Program-made: the position numbers and the translations under genes
Source: Bacteroidales bacterium UBA5226
GTDB lineage: Bacteria; Bacteroidota; Bacteroidia; Bacteroidales; UBA932
NCBI GenBank assembly: GCA_002409325.1
Contig: DHUU01000018.1
Coordinates: 62,001-126,000, forward strand
Length of the DNA stretch: 64,000 nt
Reading direction: 5' to 3'
Shown: one piece after another, positions 8,355 through 16,492 of the stretch
Position numbering within the stretch: the first letter of the stretch is position 1
Layout of the letters: each line of letters begins with the position of its first letter
Notes under the pieces: generated by a model
What the model saw: the letters and a program-made list of their open reading frames with translations, nothing else
Told to the model about the DNA's origin: nothing
Databases searched by the model: none

Positions 8355-10514
8355 TTATTTTCTAATATTCATTTCCTCCAGCAAATATCCTGCCTCGCCG
8401 TATTTATCCATGATAAAAAGAACGTATCGTATATCCACCGAAATACAGCGTTGCAGTGCGGGCTCAAAGATCACGTCCCCGCTCATGGATTCCCAGTTGC
8501 CGTCAAAGGCCAGTCCAATCAGTTCCCCGTGGGCATTCAGTACGGGTGATCCGGAATTCCCGCCGGTAATGTCGGTATTGGCAATGAACCCGGTAACAAT
8601 CTCCTGCCCGGGCTGTGCATACTGTCCATAGTCTTTTTTGTTGTAAAGCTGTTTCAGTTTTTCAGGTACCACAAACTCCCAGTTATCAGGGTCTTCTTTT
8701 TCCATGACACCGGTCAACGTGGTGTAGTAATCATAGATGACCCCGTCTTTAGGTTTGTAATTCAGCACATTGCCATAGGTGAGACGCATGGAGGAATTGG
8801 CATCGGGATACATGGCCGTCCCCTTGTTCATTTCCATCATACCGGCAATGAAGCTCCGGTGTCCGCGCTCGTATTGCAGGAAATAAGGAACAATAACTGC
8901 CTGGCATTCTGCGTTTTTGGCTTCCACCGATTGTCCCAGCAACACTGCGGGATCGGCGGTAATCTCCTGCAGGGCGGCTTCACGGGTGTTTTCTGCAGAC
9001 AAACAATCTATCAGGCAATTTACCCGTTCGGCAGAAACAAAAAGGCTTTTCTCAAAAAGATGTTCCACGTAAGCGTCTATATTGCCTGAAAATTCATTGT
9101 CAATGATCCCGTATACAGAAGGATAATGGGCTTTGTCCACCTTGAGGGCAAAGTGTTTCAGCATGGCTTTGGCCACCTTCACGTCTGTAGGGGCATTGTA
9201 ATTGGTAAAAAACCGTTCTGCCTGTGCTTTCAGTCCCTTGGTGTCTACGCTTCCGTCTTCCAGCGGTCTGCTTACCAGGCGGGCGGCCCGCGAAGCAAAA
9301 GAAGCCAGTTCAATATTGCGCAAAGCTTCACTCAGGTAACGGCTGACATATAGATTATCCCAGGTCCCGCGGATGGCTTCTTCAATATCTTTGAGTGCGG
9401 TACCGTATTTTTCAATGCGTTTTTTGCCGGCATTGACCCAGGCGGTGAAGGCAGCTTCTTCTGCCGCCCGGCGGGCTTTCACATGCAGCTTTCCGAAGGT
9501 TTCATTCATCCCGGTCCATTTTTTCCAGGCATTGGTGCTGCCTGAATACTTGCTTGCATACTGGAGTTGCACTTTGGGATCTGCCAGCATGTCTTCCAGC
9601 AGGATATTCTGGCGGATGGTCCTCACTTCAATCCCTATGTTATTGGTTAACTGTTCCTGCCTGTCTACTTCTATGGAGGTCATATAGCGTGTGGTAGTGC
9701 CCGGATAGCCCAGGGTCATGACAAAATCTCCCTGCTGAACGCCTTTCAGGCTGATAGGCAGTGAATACTTTGCCCGGTAGGGGCGGTTTTCCGGGGCATA
9801 GTCTGCCGGCTCGTTATCAGGACCGGCATAAATGCGGAACATGGAAAAGTCACACGTATGGCGGGGCCACATCCAGTTGTCTGTATCGGCGCCGAATTTT
9901 CCTATGGAAGACGGCGGAGCGCCTACAAAACGCACGTCAGTATATACTTTGTAGACAACCAGGTAATATTGGTTTCCCCCGTACATGCTGTACAGGCGTC
10001 CGTTAAGGTGCGGATTCTCTTTTCTTACCTTATCGCCCCATTCCCTCACAAGCTTTCCCTCGGTGGCCCCGCGGCTTTCTTCTGAGGAACAGGTGTCCAG
10101 GACAGCCAGCACTTCTTTGGTCACCTCACTCATGCTTTCCATAAAGGTAACCCGCAATCCGGGAGCCGCAATTTCCTCCTCCCTGTTCCGCGCCCAGAAT
10201 CCGTCTTTCAGGTAATTGTGTTCCACACTGCTCAGGGCCTGGATCATACCGTAGCCGCAATGGTGGTTTGTCAGTAGCAACCCTTCCGGAGAAACGACCT
10301 CTCCGGTACAGCCCCCGCCAAATATGACAATGGCATCTTTCAGACTGGAATGGTTGATGTTGTAAATGTCATCGGCATCAAGCATCAGGCCAGCCTCTTT
10401 CATTCCCTTACTATTCAGTTGATTCAGGAGCGGCAGTAACCACATCCCCTCGTCTGCACGTACGTTACCGCCCAGGAGCAGCATAGCACATAGGATAAAA
10501 CTCAGTTTTTTCAT
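8355..10514 (-). CDS. S46 family serine dipeptidyl-peptidase, DPP7-like
   Basis: This 719-residue periplasmic exopeptidase removes dipeptides from peptide N-termini, feeding amino-acid catabolism. A Sec signal peptide ends near VRA/DEGMW; the family's mature proteins start with the conserved EGMW. The catalytic His is in TNHHCGYG (His85), the Asp lies in the WPRHTCDFSMFRIY region, and the Ser is in GGNSGSPV (Ser654). The residue 18 after the Ser is Gly (Gly672 in FDGNW). In Porphyromonas enzymes this site is Gly in DPP7 (hydrophobic P1) and Arg in DPP11 (acidic P1), so I infer DPP7-like specificity. The length fits the family. It sits between rnhB and mrp on one strand. Confidence 0.93.
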   Translation of the reverse strand: MKKLSFILCAMLLLGGNVRADEGMWLLPLLNQLNSKGMKEAGLMLDADDIYNINHSSLKDAIVIFGGGCTGEVVSPEGLLLTNHHCGYGMIQALSSVEHNYLKDGFWARNREEEIAAPGLRVTFMESMSEVTKEVLAVLDTCSSEESRGATEGKLVREWGDKVRKENPHLNGRLYSMYGGNQYYLVVYKVYTDVRFVGAPPSSIGKFGADTDNWMWPRHTCDFSMFRIYAGPDNEPADYAPENRPYRAKYSLPISLKGVQQGDFVMTLGYPGTTTRYMTSIEVDRQEQLTNNIGIEVRTIRQNILLEDMLADPKVQLQYASKYSGSTNAWKKWTGMNETFGKLHVKARRAAEEAAFTAWVNAGKKRIEKYGTALKDIEEAIRGTWDNLYVSRYLSEALRNIELASFASRAARLVSRPLEDGSVDTKGLKAQAERFFTNYNAPTDVKVAKAMLKHFALKVDKAHYPSVYGIIDNEFSGNIDAYVEHLFEKSLFVSAERVNCLIDCLSAENTREAALQEITADPAVLLGQSVEAKNAECQAVIVPYFLQYERGHRSFIAGMMEMNKGTAMYPDANSSMRLTYGNVLNYKPKDGVIYDYYTTLTGVMEKEDPDNWEFVVPEKLKQLYNKKDYGQYAQPGQEIVTGFIANTDITGGNSGSPVLNAHGELIGLAFDGNWESMSGDVIFEPALQRCISVDIRYVLFIMDKYGEAGYLLEEMNIRK

Positions 10515-10548
10515 GGATAATTTATTTATGTTTTATGTTTCGTCTTTA

Positions 10549-10561
10549 GCCGGTAAAGGTA
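10549..10561 (-). promoter_or_regulatory. Possible -7 box TACCTTTA of the S46 peptidase gene
   Basis: TACCTTTA (minus strand, 10554-10561) is one mismatch from TAnnTTTG and lies about 39 nt before the ATG at 10514, in the 48-bp gap after rnhB. It may give the peptidase its own start point. Confidence 0.3.
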
Positions 10562-10562
10562 A

Positions 10563-11180
10563 TTATAAATGGCAAGAAAATGATTTCCGGTGATGGACCG
10601 ACAGCCCCAAAACCCCTATTGCTGCCCTGTGCTTTGCGGTGGGATACCCTTTATTCTCCCTCCACCCATATTGGGGGAATTCCCTATCCAGATCTCTCAT
10701 GTATTCATCGCGAAATGTTTTGGCCAGGACCGAGGCGGCGGCGATAGAGGCAAAACGTCCGTCACCTTTTACAAAGCAGCCGTGAGGGATCGCCTGGCTG
10801 AGCAACGGCTCCCCGCCGCCGCGATGGTAAGGATAAAAGCGGTTTCCGTCCACCAGGATAAACGCGGGTTCCGGGCAGAGCTGGTCCAGCGCCCTGTGCA
10901 TGGCCGTAATGGAGGCCCTGAGGATGTTCCAGCGGTCAATCTCCGCGGCAGAACACCAGGCAACAGCCCAGGAAACGGCTTTTTCCAGAATTACCTGGCG
11001 GACCTCGAGCCGTTGTTTTTCAGTCATCATTTTTGAATCCCGCAGCAATCCGTGGTTGAAACCGGGCGGAAGAACAACCGCTGCAGCATATACAGGACCG
11101 GCCAGAGAGCCCCTGCCTGCCTCATCACATCCGGCCTCCAATCTGCCAGCCTCAAGATGCGGGAACAAAGGGAAATACAT
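10563..11180 (-). CDS. rnhB: Ribonuclease HII
   Basis: The protein has 205 residues and cleaves RNA-DNA hybrids and single ribonucleotides embedded in DNA. The hallmark CDEAGRGSLAGPVY (catalytic Asp19-Glu20) and the later conserved aspartates in LRDSKM and ILVDGN are present. The open frame extends 70 codons further upstream to 11390, but that part is non-homologous and crosses the divergent promoter region, so I chose the ATG at 11180, eight residues before the fold begins. The -7 box lies only 5 nt upstream of this ATG, so the mRNA should be almost leaderless. Confidence 0.93.
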   Translation of the reverse strand: MYFPLFPHLEAGRLEAGCDEAGRGSLAGPVYAAAVVLPPGFNHGLLRDSKMMTEKQRLEVRQVILEKAVSWAVAWCSAAEIDRWNILRASITAMHRALDQLCPEPAFILVDGNRFYPYHRGGGEPLLSQAIPHGCFVKGDGRFASIAAASVLAKTFRDEYMRDLDREFPQYGWRENKGYPTAKHRAAIGVLGLSVHHRKSFSCHL

Positions 11181-11185
11181 ATATA

Positions 11186-11193
11186 CAAAGGTA
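11186..11193 (-). promoter_or_regulatory. -7 box TACCTTTG of rnhB
   Basis: It is a perfect TAnnTTTG match ending 5 nt before the rnhB ATG (11180). It is back-to-back with 11208-11215 (14 bp between). Confidence 0.6.
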
Positions 11194-11207
11194 AAAGAAA
11201 AAATTAT

Positions 11208-11215
11208 TACCTTTG
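11208..11215 (+). promoter_or_regulatory. -7 box TACCTTTG of the EF-G-like gene
   Basis: It is a perfect TAnnTTTG match, 42 nt before the ATG at 11258, leaving a leader of roughly 40 nt. Confidence 0.6.
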
Positions 11216-11257
11216 TCGCCTTGTAATATCCAGAATAAATATAAACAGTTTGATTGA

Positions 11258-13411
11258 ATGAAAACTTATACAACAGAACAAATCCGCAACGTGGTTCTGA
11301 TGGGGAATACCAAGTCGGGCAAAACCACCCTTGCAGAAGCCATGATGATGGAAGGCAGGGTGATCGACCGCCGTGGAACCGTCGAAGCAAAGAATACCGT
11401 GTGTGACAACACAGAGATTGAGCAATTGTATCAAAGATCTATTTATCCCACACTGTTCTATACGGAATATGAAGACCATAAACTCAACTTCATAGACACT
11501 CCGGGTTCCGACGATTTCATTGGCGGTCTTATTTCTGCATTCAGGGTGGCCGATTCCGGCGTTATGCTGGTCAACGGTCAGCACGGCGTGGAAGTGGGGA
11601 CGGAAATCTTCTCCCGCTACGCAGAAAAGCATAACAAGCCGCTATTGCTGGCCATCAGCCAACTGGACCATGAAAAAGCAAACTGGGAGACCTGCCTGGA
11701 CTCTTTAAACGAAGCTTACGGAAGCAAGGTGTGTCCCCTTCAGTTCCCGGTAGACACAGGTTTGGGATTCAACGCCTTTGTGGATGTGCTGACCATGAAA
11801 ATGTACCGTTTTAAAGACGAAAACGGCACACGTGAAGAATTGGATATTCCCGCAGACCTGGCAGATAAGGCAGCAAAAATGCACACAGAACTCACAGAGC
11901 GCACCGCAGAATCAGACGAAGCCCTTATGGAAGCCTTTTTTGAGAACGGAAACCTTACCCCCGAACAGATCGTACAGGGACTGACCATAGGGTTCCACAA
12001 GTGCGAGATCATGCCTCTGGTTATTGTCTCGGGCAAGAAAGACATCGGGGTGAAACGTCTGCTGGAACTCATCACACAGGTTGCCCCCCACCCGGGACTG
12101 ACCACCAGCAAGACCGTTTCAGGCGAAGATATACCCTGTGAAGCAAATGGCGCACCCTCACTCTATATTTACAAGACAAGCCAGGAGCAACACCTGGGTG
12201 ATATTGCCTACTTTCGTGTAATGTCTGGCAGGATTACTGAATCCATGGACCTGATCAACGCTAACAACGGCAGCAAGGAAAGGATTTCGGGCCTGTTTGC
12301 CGCAGCGGGGAAAAAACGCGAAAAAGTTACAGAACTGCTGGCCGGCGACATGGGCTGTACCGTGAAGCTTAAAAACGCAAAATCAAATCATACGCTCAAC
12401 GGCAACGGGAAAAGCTGGGAATTTGAGCCCATTGCGTTCCCGCCCGCAAAATTCAGAACCGCCATTAAGGCAAAATCAGAAAAAGATGACGAAAAACTGG
12501 GCGAGATCCTGAACAAGGCTGCCGCAGAAGATCCCACCATTATAGTTGAATACTCAAAGGAACTGAGGCAGATCATTGTCAGCGGACAGGGCGAGCACCA
12601 CATCAATACGCTCAAGTGGCACATCAACAACACCTACAAAATGGAGGTAGATCTGATTGCCCCAAAAATCCCGTACCGTGAAACCATTACAAAAATGGCC
12701 GCCTCGAGCTACCGCCACAAAAAACAATCGGGCGGAGCCGGACAGTTTGGCGAAGTGCACCTGCTTATTGAACCCTATATTGAGGGAGCTCCGGAAAACA
12801 ACCGCTTTAAGGTAGAGGGGAAGGACCTGGTGCTCAGTATCAGGGGTCGTGATGAATACACTATGGACTGGGGAGGTAAGCTCATTTATAACAACTGTAT
12901 AGTGGGCGGCTCCATAGACGGGCGTTTTATGCCCGCCATTCTTAAAGGGATCATGGAAAAAATGGAAGAAGGCCCATTGACCGGTTCTTATGCCCGCGAC
13001 ATAAAATGTTATATTTATGACGGGAAGATGCACCCGGTGGATTCCAACGAAATCTCCTTCAAGCTGGCAGGACGCAATGCCTTTAAGGACGCCTTTAAAA
13101 AGGCTTCGCCCAAGATAATGGAACCCATCTACATAATAGAAGTGATGGTTCCCTCGGACTGCATGGGCGATGTAATGAGCGACCTGCAGAACCGCCGTGC
13201 CCTGATAGAAGGCATGAGCAGTGAAAAGGGATTTCAGATACTTAAGGCAAGGGTGCCGCTGGCCGAGTTGCACAAATATTCCACAACGCTCAGCTCTCTT
13301 ACCTCGGGCCGCGCAAGCTTTACCATGACATTCCTTGAATATTCCCAGGTCCCTGCCGATGTGCAGGACAGACTCCTCAAAGAATACCAAGAGGAGGAAA
13401 AAGACGAATAA
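11258..13411 (+). CDS. EF-G paralogue with degenerate GTPase motifs (EF-G2-like)
   Basis: The protein has 717 residues with all EF-G domains, including the domain IV motif HKKQSGGAGQFGEV. The P-loop GNTKSGKT (16-23) is intact, but three GTPase elements are not. The switch I segment that reads RGIT in EF-G is RSIY here (60-63). DTPGH, which supplies the catalytic His, is DTPGS (80-84). NKxD is SQLD (134-137). This should bind the ribosome like EF-G but hydrolyse GTP poorly. A Bacteroides EF-G paralogue without GTPase activity (EF-G2), used during starvation, is known, and this is probably its relative. The canonical fusA is not in the window. lolD follows after 17 bp. Confidence 0.9.
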   Translation: MKTYTTEQIRNVVLMGNTKSGKTTLAEAMMMEGRVIDRRGTVEAKNTVCDNTEIEQLYQRSIYPTLFYTEYEDHKLNFIDTPGSDDFIGGLISAFRVADSGVMLVNGQHGVEVGTEIFSRYAEKHNKPLLLAISQLDHEKANWETCLDSLNEAYGSKVCPLQFPVDTGLGFNAFVDVLTMKMYRFKDENGTREELDIPADLADKAAKMHTELTERTAESDEALMEAFFENGNLTPEQIVQGLTIGFHKCEIMPLVIVSGKKDIGVKRLLELITQVAPHPGLTTSKTVSGEDIPCEANGAPSLYIYKTSQEQHLGDIAYFRVMSGRITESMDLINANNGSKERISGLFAAAGKKREKVTELLAGDMGCTVKLKNAKSNHTLNGNGKSWEFEPIAFPPAKFRTAIKAKSEKDDEKLGEILNKAAAEDPTIIVEYSKELRQIIVSGQGEHHINTLKWHINNTYKMEVDLIAPKIPYRETITKMAASSYRHKKQSGGAGQFGEVHLLIEPYIEGAPENNRFKVEGKDLVLSIRGRDEYTMDWGGKLIYNNCIVGGSIDGRFMPAILKGIMEKMEEGPLTGSYARDIKCYIYDGKMHPVDSNEISFKLAGRNAFKDAFKKASPKIMEPIYIIEVMVPSDCMGDVMSDLQNRRALIEGMSSEKGFQILKARVPLAELHKYSTTLSSLTSGRASFTMTFLEYSQVPADVQDRLLKEYQEEEKDE

Positions 13412-13428
13412 TCCTTTTTCCGCAACAC

Positions 13429-14082
13429 ATGCTTAAAGCGGACTACATAACCAAATCGTTCGGCAGCGTGCAGGTTCTCAAGGGAGTTTCCCTGGACGTA
13501 GCACCTGCCGAAGTGGTTTGTATAACCGGGGCCAGCGGTGCCGGGAAGACTACTTTTCTGCAAATTCTGGGAACCCTTTCCCGTCCTGATTCGGGCCAGG
13601 TCTGGATAGACGGTACACCTGTCTGTGAATTGAAAAAAGACCAACTGGCCGATTTCCGCAATCGGCACATAGGTTTTGTTTTCCAGTTCCATCACCTGCT
13701 TCCCGAGTTTACTGCCCTGGAAAATGTGTGCATTCCCGGGTTCATAGCTGGTGACGCTACGGACAAAGTCCGGGCAAGGGCCAGGGAACTTCTGGATTTT
13801 CTTGGACTGACCCACCGGATGGAACATAAGCCGGCAGAACTCAGCGGGGGAGAACAGCAACGTGTTGCTGTAGCAAGGGCCCTGGTCAACCGACCCGGGA
13901 TTCTTCTGGCCGATGAGCCTTCCGGGAATCTGGACACCCATAACAAGGAGGAACTTCACAGGTTGTTTTTCCGGTTGCGTGAAACCTACGGTCAAACCAT
14001 CATCATGGTTACTCACGACCAGTCACTGGCTGCCCGCAGTGACAGAAGCCTGACCATGCGCGACGGGCTTTTTGTTCAATAG
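13429..14082 (+). CDS. lolD: ABC transporter ATPase, LolD type
   Basis: This 217-residue cytoplasmic ATPase has Walker A GASGAGKT (34-41), the signature LSGGEQQRVAVARAL, Walker B ILLADEPSGNLD and the H-loop VTHDQ. The length and the motif FVFQFHHLLPEFTALENV fit LolD, which powers LolCE to release lipoproteins from the inner membrane for transport to the outer membrane. The LolCE permease is not in the window. It lies 17 bp behind the EF-G-like gene and abuts trmN6. A MacB-type ATPase is the main alternative. Confidence 0.85.
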   Translation: MLKADYITKSFGSVQVLKGVSLDVAPAEVVCITGASGAGKTTFLQILGTLSRPDSGQVWIDGTPVCELKKDQLADFRNRHIGFVFQFHHLLPEFTALENVCIPGFIAGDATDKVRARARELLDFLGLTHRMEHKPAELSGGEQQRVAVARALVNRPGILLADEPSGNLDTHNKEELHRLFFRLRETYGQTIIMVTHDQSLAARSDRSLTMRDGLFVQ

Positions 14083-14083
14083 C

Positions 14084-14806
14084 GTGGACCCTTTCCGTTT
14101 CAAACAATTTGCACTATCACACAGCCGTTCAGCAATGCACGTCAACACAGACAGCGTGCTGCTGGGCGCCTGGGCGGCCGGTACCGCAAAAGAACCAGGA
14201 AGGATACTTGACATTGGGACCGGGTGCGGGATCTTGGCCCTGATGATGGCGCAACGTTTTGCCAGCGCCAGGATAGACGCCCTGGAAATTGATGCCTGTG
14301 CTGCAGAAGAGGCCGCTGCCAATGTTCTGTCTTCCCCCTGGGCCGGCAGAATCTGCGTCCGTCATGCAGATTTCCGTAAAACAGTCTTCACACATCCGTA
14401 CGACCTGGTCATCTGCAACCCCCCTTACTTCAGCCAATCACTGACCAGCCCCGATGCGCGCCGCACCATGGCCCGGCACACCCTTGGCGAAAGCCTTACA
14501 CACCGGGAATTGATAGAGGGCGTGTCTCACCTGTTGGCCGGAGAAGGTCTTTTTGCCCTGATCCTTCCTGTGGCAATGGCTCATGAGTTCTTTTCCACAG
14601 CCGCTACAGCCGGCAAGCCCCTGTACCCTCAGAGGGTCACAACGGTTTATACCAAAAGGCACAAGCCGGCCATAAGGATCCTTGCCCAATTGGGCAGAAA
14701 CACTGTTCCTTTGGTTCAGGATACGATCGTAATATATGGGGACAACGGGCAGGAATACAGCCCGCAGTATGTGTCTGTTGTGCGTGATTTCTATTTGTGG
14801 GCGTAA
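14084..14806 (+). CDS. tRNA1(Val) (adenine(37)-N6)-methyltransferase, TrmN6/YfiC type
   Basis: This Rossmann-fold SAM methyltransferase of about 240 residues has motif I DIGTGCGILAL and the N6-adenine motif NPPYF. The N-terminal FRFKQF...AMHVNTDSVLLGAWA is typical of TrmN6, which modifies A37 of tRNA-Val. I chose the GTG at 14084, giving MDPFRFKQF and a 1-nt gap after the lolD stop codon. A TTG at 14072 in the same frame would overlap lolD by 11 nt and add four residues. Confidence 0.86.
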   Translation: MDPFRFKQFALSHSRSAMHVNTDSVLLGAWAAGTAKEPGRILDIGTGCGILALMMAQRFASARIDALEIDACAAEEAAANVLSSPWAGRICVRHADFRKTVFTHPYDLVICNPPYFSQSLTSPDARRTMARHTLGESLTHRELIEGVSHLLAGEGLFALILPVAMAHEFFSTAATAGKPLYPQRVTTVYTKRHKPAIRILAQLGRNTVPLVQDTIVIYGDNGQEYSPQYVSVVRDFYLWA

Positions 14807-14809
14807 GCG

Positions 14810-15427
14810 CTACCTGGATTTTTCCTGCTGTACTTTTTCTTCTATGAACAGGCGTATCATTCGGTTGTTGAAGCGTTCCTCTGCCAGGTAATAACGTGCC
14901 ACCCGGGCGGCCGACAGAATTTGCAGGAACTTCTTGTGGTAGTCCATCCTGATGGCGTTCTCTTCCTGAAACGAATTCATATAGGCAGCCAGCAGCTCTT
15001 CAATAGGACCGGACGGCCCTTTGGCTTGTATGTCTATAACCAGATCCTCTGCTGCATCCCGGTGATCACCGGCCGCCGTACGACCCTGCGAAGAGCCTGC
15101 AGGTTCGGCAACTTTTCCCTGCTTCCCGTCATCTTCGGATTTCAACAGACGGTACATTGATGCTTTGGTGCTGTTGCGTTTGCGTACAATCCCAACCACC
15201 TTGCGGTCCATTTCGTTGTACAGGGGCCAGAACTTCTCGGCTTCTGCCGGGGTAAGGCCTACCTCCTGGGTAATAAACGCGATTTTCTGAGCCTGAACGG
15301 CTTCACGTTCAGCCTTCCGCTCCTGGTCACTTTTGTGCATGCGCTCTTCCTGGGCAAAAGCCCAGAGGGGCATAAGGCACAGAAACATAACTATAAACGA
15401 ACGGTTCATGGCATTATTTTTATTCAT
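14810..15427 (-). CDS. Periplasmic helical protein of the sigma-factor operon (Spy/LTxxQ-like)
   Basis: The protein has about 205 residues, with a signal peptide ending at WAFA/QEERM and a charged helical body. The segment FITQEVGLTPAEAEKFWPLYNEMD and the C-terminal ...YHKKFLQILSAARVARYYLAEERF match a Bacteroidota family usually annotated as Spy/CpxP-like or hypothetical. Between them is a Gly/Ala/Ser-rich insert (about residues 105-140) that looks disordered. It is the third gene after an ECF sigma factor and the membrane protein in the anti-sigma position, so a role in sensing envelope stress is inferred. The ATG at 15427 overlaps the preceding stop codon by 8 nt; a start at 15409 is also possible. 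Confidence 0.75.
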   Translation of the reverse strand: MNKNNAMNRSFIVMFLCLMPLWAFAQEERMHKSDQERKAEREAVQAQKIAFITQEVGLTPAEAEKFWPLYNEMDRKVVGIVRKRNSTKASMYRLLKSEDDGKQGKVAEPAGSSQGRTAAGDHRDAAEDLVIDIQAKGPSGPIEELLAAYMNSFQEENAIRMDYHKKFLQILSAARVARYYLAEERFNNRMIRLFIEEKVQQEKSR

Positions 15428-15929
15428 CGTTTGTATTGTTTTCAAAATCAGAAAGGTCTAGACCCGGGTAATTTAAGTAATCAATAAGCTCGTCCAGATC
15501 CAGGTTAGTCAGATCATAGGTGCTCTCTTCTTCGGGAAAATCGTCCAGTATAAGATCAGAAATAACGCGGTGATCCAAGCCCCGGTCAGACAATTCACCA
15601 AGAAGAGAAAATTCCGGACTTTGTGTTTCAGTTCCCCGGTTGCGATCCGTTATGAAAAGCAATAGTGAACCAATACCAAATAGGAGCACAAATGCGGCGG
15701 CAAGCTGCATCTGGGGTTTTAGCAGGCGGAAAAAGTGTCTGCTTCTGCTTTCGGCAACCGGCAGAGAACCGCTGTCCTGATGTACTTCCGGGAAAACCTC
15801 CGCAGACACTCCCTGCTGTGCATCGGCCGCTTTTTGGGCCCACCGGGCCTCCACTTGCTCAAAATAGCCCTGGGGAACCCCAAACGGATTCTCTTTCAGG
15901 TGTGGATTATGTATCGTGTTTTCGCTCAT
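15420..15929 (-). CDS. Single-pass membrane protein in anti-sigma position
   Basis: The protein has 169 residues. The N-terminal region is cytoplasmic (HLKENPFGVPQGYFEQVEAR), one membrane helix spans about 77-94 (LAAAFVLLFGIGSLLLFI), and the C-terminal half is very acidic (ESTYDLTNLDLDELIDYL). The NPFxVPxGYFE opening recurs in Bacteroidota proteins encoded behind ECF sigma genes. I see no zinc-binding anti-sigma motif, so anti-sigma function is inferred from position and topology only. The sigma gene ends 35 bp upstream. Confidence 0.7.
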   Translation of the reverse strand: MSENTIHNPHLKENPFGVPQGYFEQVEARWAQKAADAQQGVSAEVFPEVHQDSGSLPVAESRSRHFFRLLKPQMQLAAAFVLLFGIGSLLLFITDRNRGTETQSPEFSLLGELSDRGLDHRVISDLILDDFPEEESTYDLTNLDLDELIDYLNYPGLDLSDFENNTNDE

Positions 15930-15964
15930 ATTTCAATGGTTAGATGGTGTGAGGGGCAAAAAGT

Positions 15965-16492
15965 TTAAAGCAGCAGTTCTTTGAGGGTTTCCTCCACTTT
16001 AGCGGCCGCCAGGTGGTAGGAAGCTTTCAAAGCCCCCTCGGATGTTCCCAGAATACGGGACATGTCCTGGTACCGGATCTGGTCAAAATAGCGCATATTA
16101 AAAACAAGGCGCTGTTTTGGCGGAAGGCGCAGGATGGCCTGCTGGAGGGCTTTCTGTATCTGGTCCCCGGTGAACAGCTGTGGGTCTGCATCCAGCCGGT
16201 CTTCCAGTGGCATTTGTTTCAGGGATTTGCTTTTTCTCAGGAAAGTCAGTACTTCGTTGGTGGCTATCCGGTAAAGCCAGGTAAAGAGTTGTGATTCCCA
16301 CCGGAATGTGGACAACCCGGTCCAGGCTTTGAGCAGGGTGTTTTGCAGGATGTCGTCGGCATCGTCGTGCAGGAGCACCATTTTACGGATATGCCAATAC
16401 AGGCGCTGGCTGTACTGCTGCACAATCCGGGAGAAAGCGTTTTCATACTGGCCGCTTTCGCATAAGGCTTGTAATTCCTTATCTGAGTTCAC
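15965..16492 (-). CDS. ECF-type RNA polymerase sigma factor
   Basis: This 175-residue sigma-70 family factor has only regions 2 and 4. Region 2 contains HDDADDILQNTLLKAWTGL...FTWLYRIATNEVLTFLRK, and region 4 carries LPPKQRLVFNMRYFDQIRYQDMSRILGTSEGALKASYHLA, the -35-binding HTH. It directs transcription of a stress or envelope regulon that cannot be named from sequence. The start overlaps the 3' end of the transketolase subunit gene by 14 nt, so translation is probably coupled and expression tied to the transketolase promoter. Confidence 0.92.
   Translation of the reverse strand: MNSDKELQALCESGQYENAFSRIVQQYSQRLYWHIRKMVLLHDDADDILQNTLLKAWTGLSTFRWESQLFTWLYRIATNEVLTFLRKSKSLKQMPLEDRLDADPQLFTGDQIQKALQQAILRLPPKQRLVFNMRYFDQIRYQDMSRILGTSEGALKASYHLAAAKVEETLKELLL

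Noticed and set aside
11181..11390. N-terminal extension of RNase HII to the first possible start
   Set aside because: The 70 extra residues have no homology, contain both divergent -7 boxes and overlap the start of the EF-G-like gene.
12554..13390. 278-codon open frame antisense to the EF-G-like gene
   Set aside because: It has no family resemblance, while the sense strand encodes well-conserved EF-G domains.
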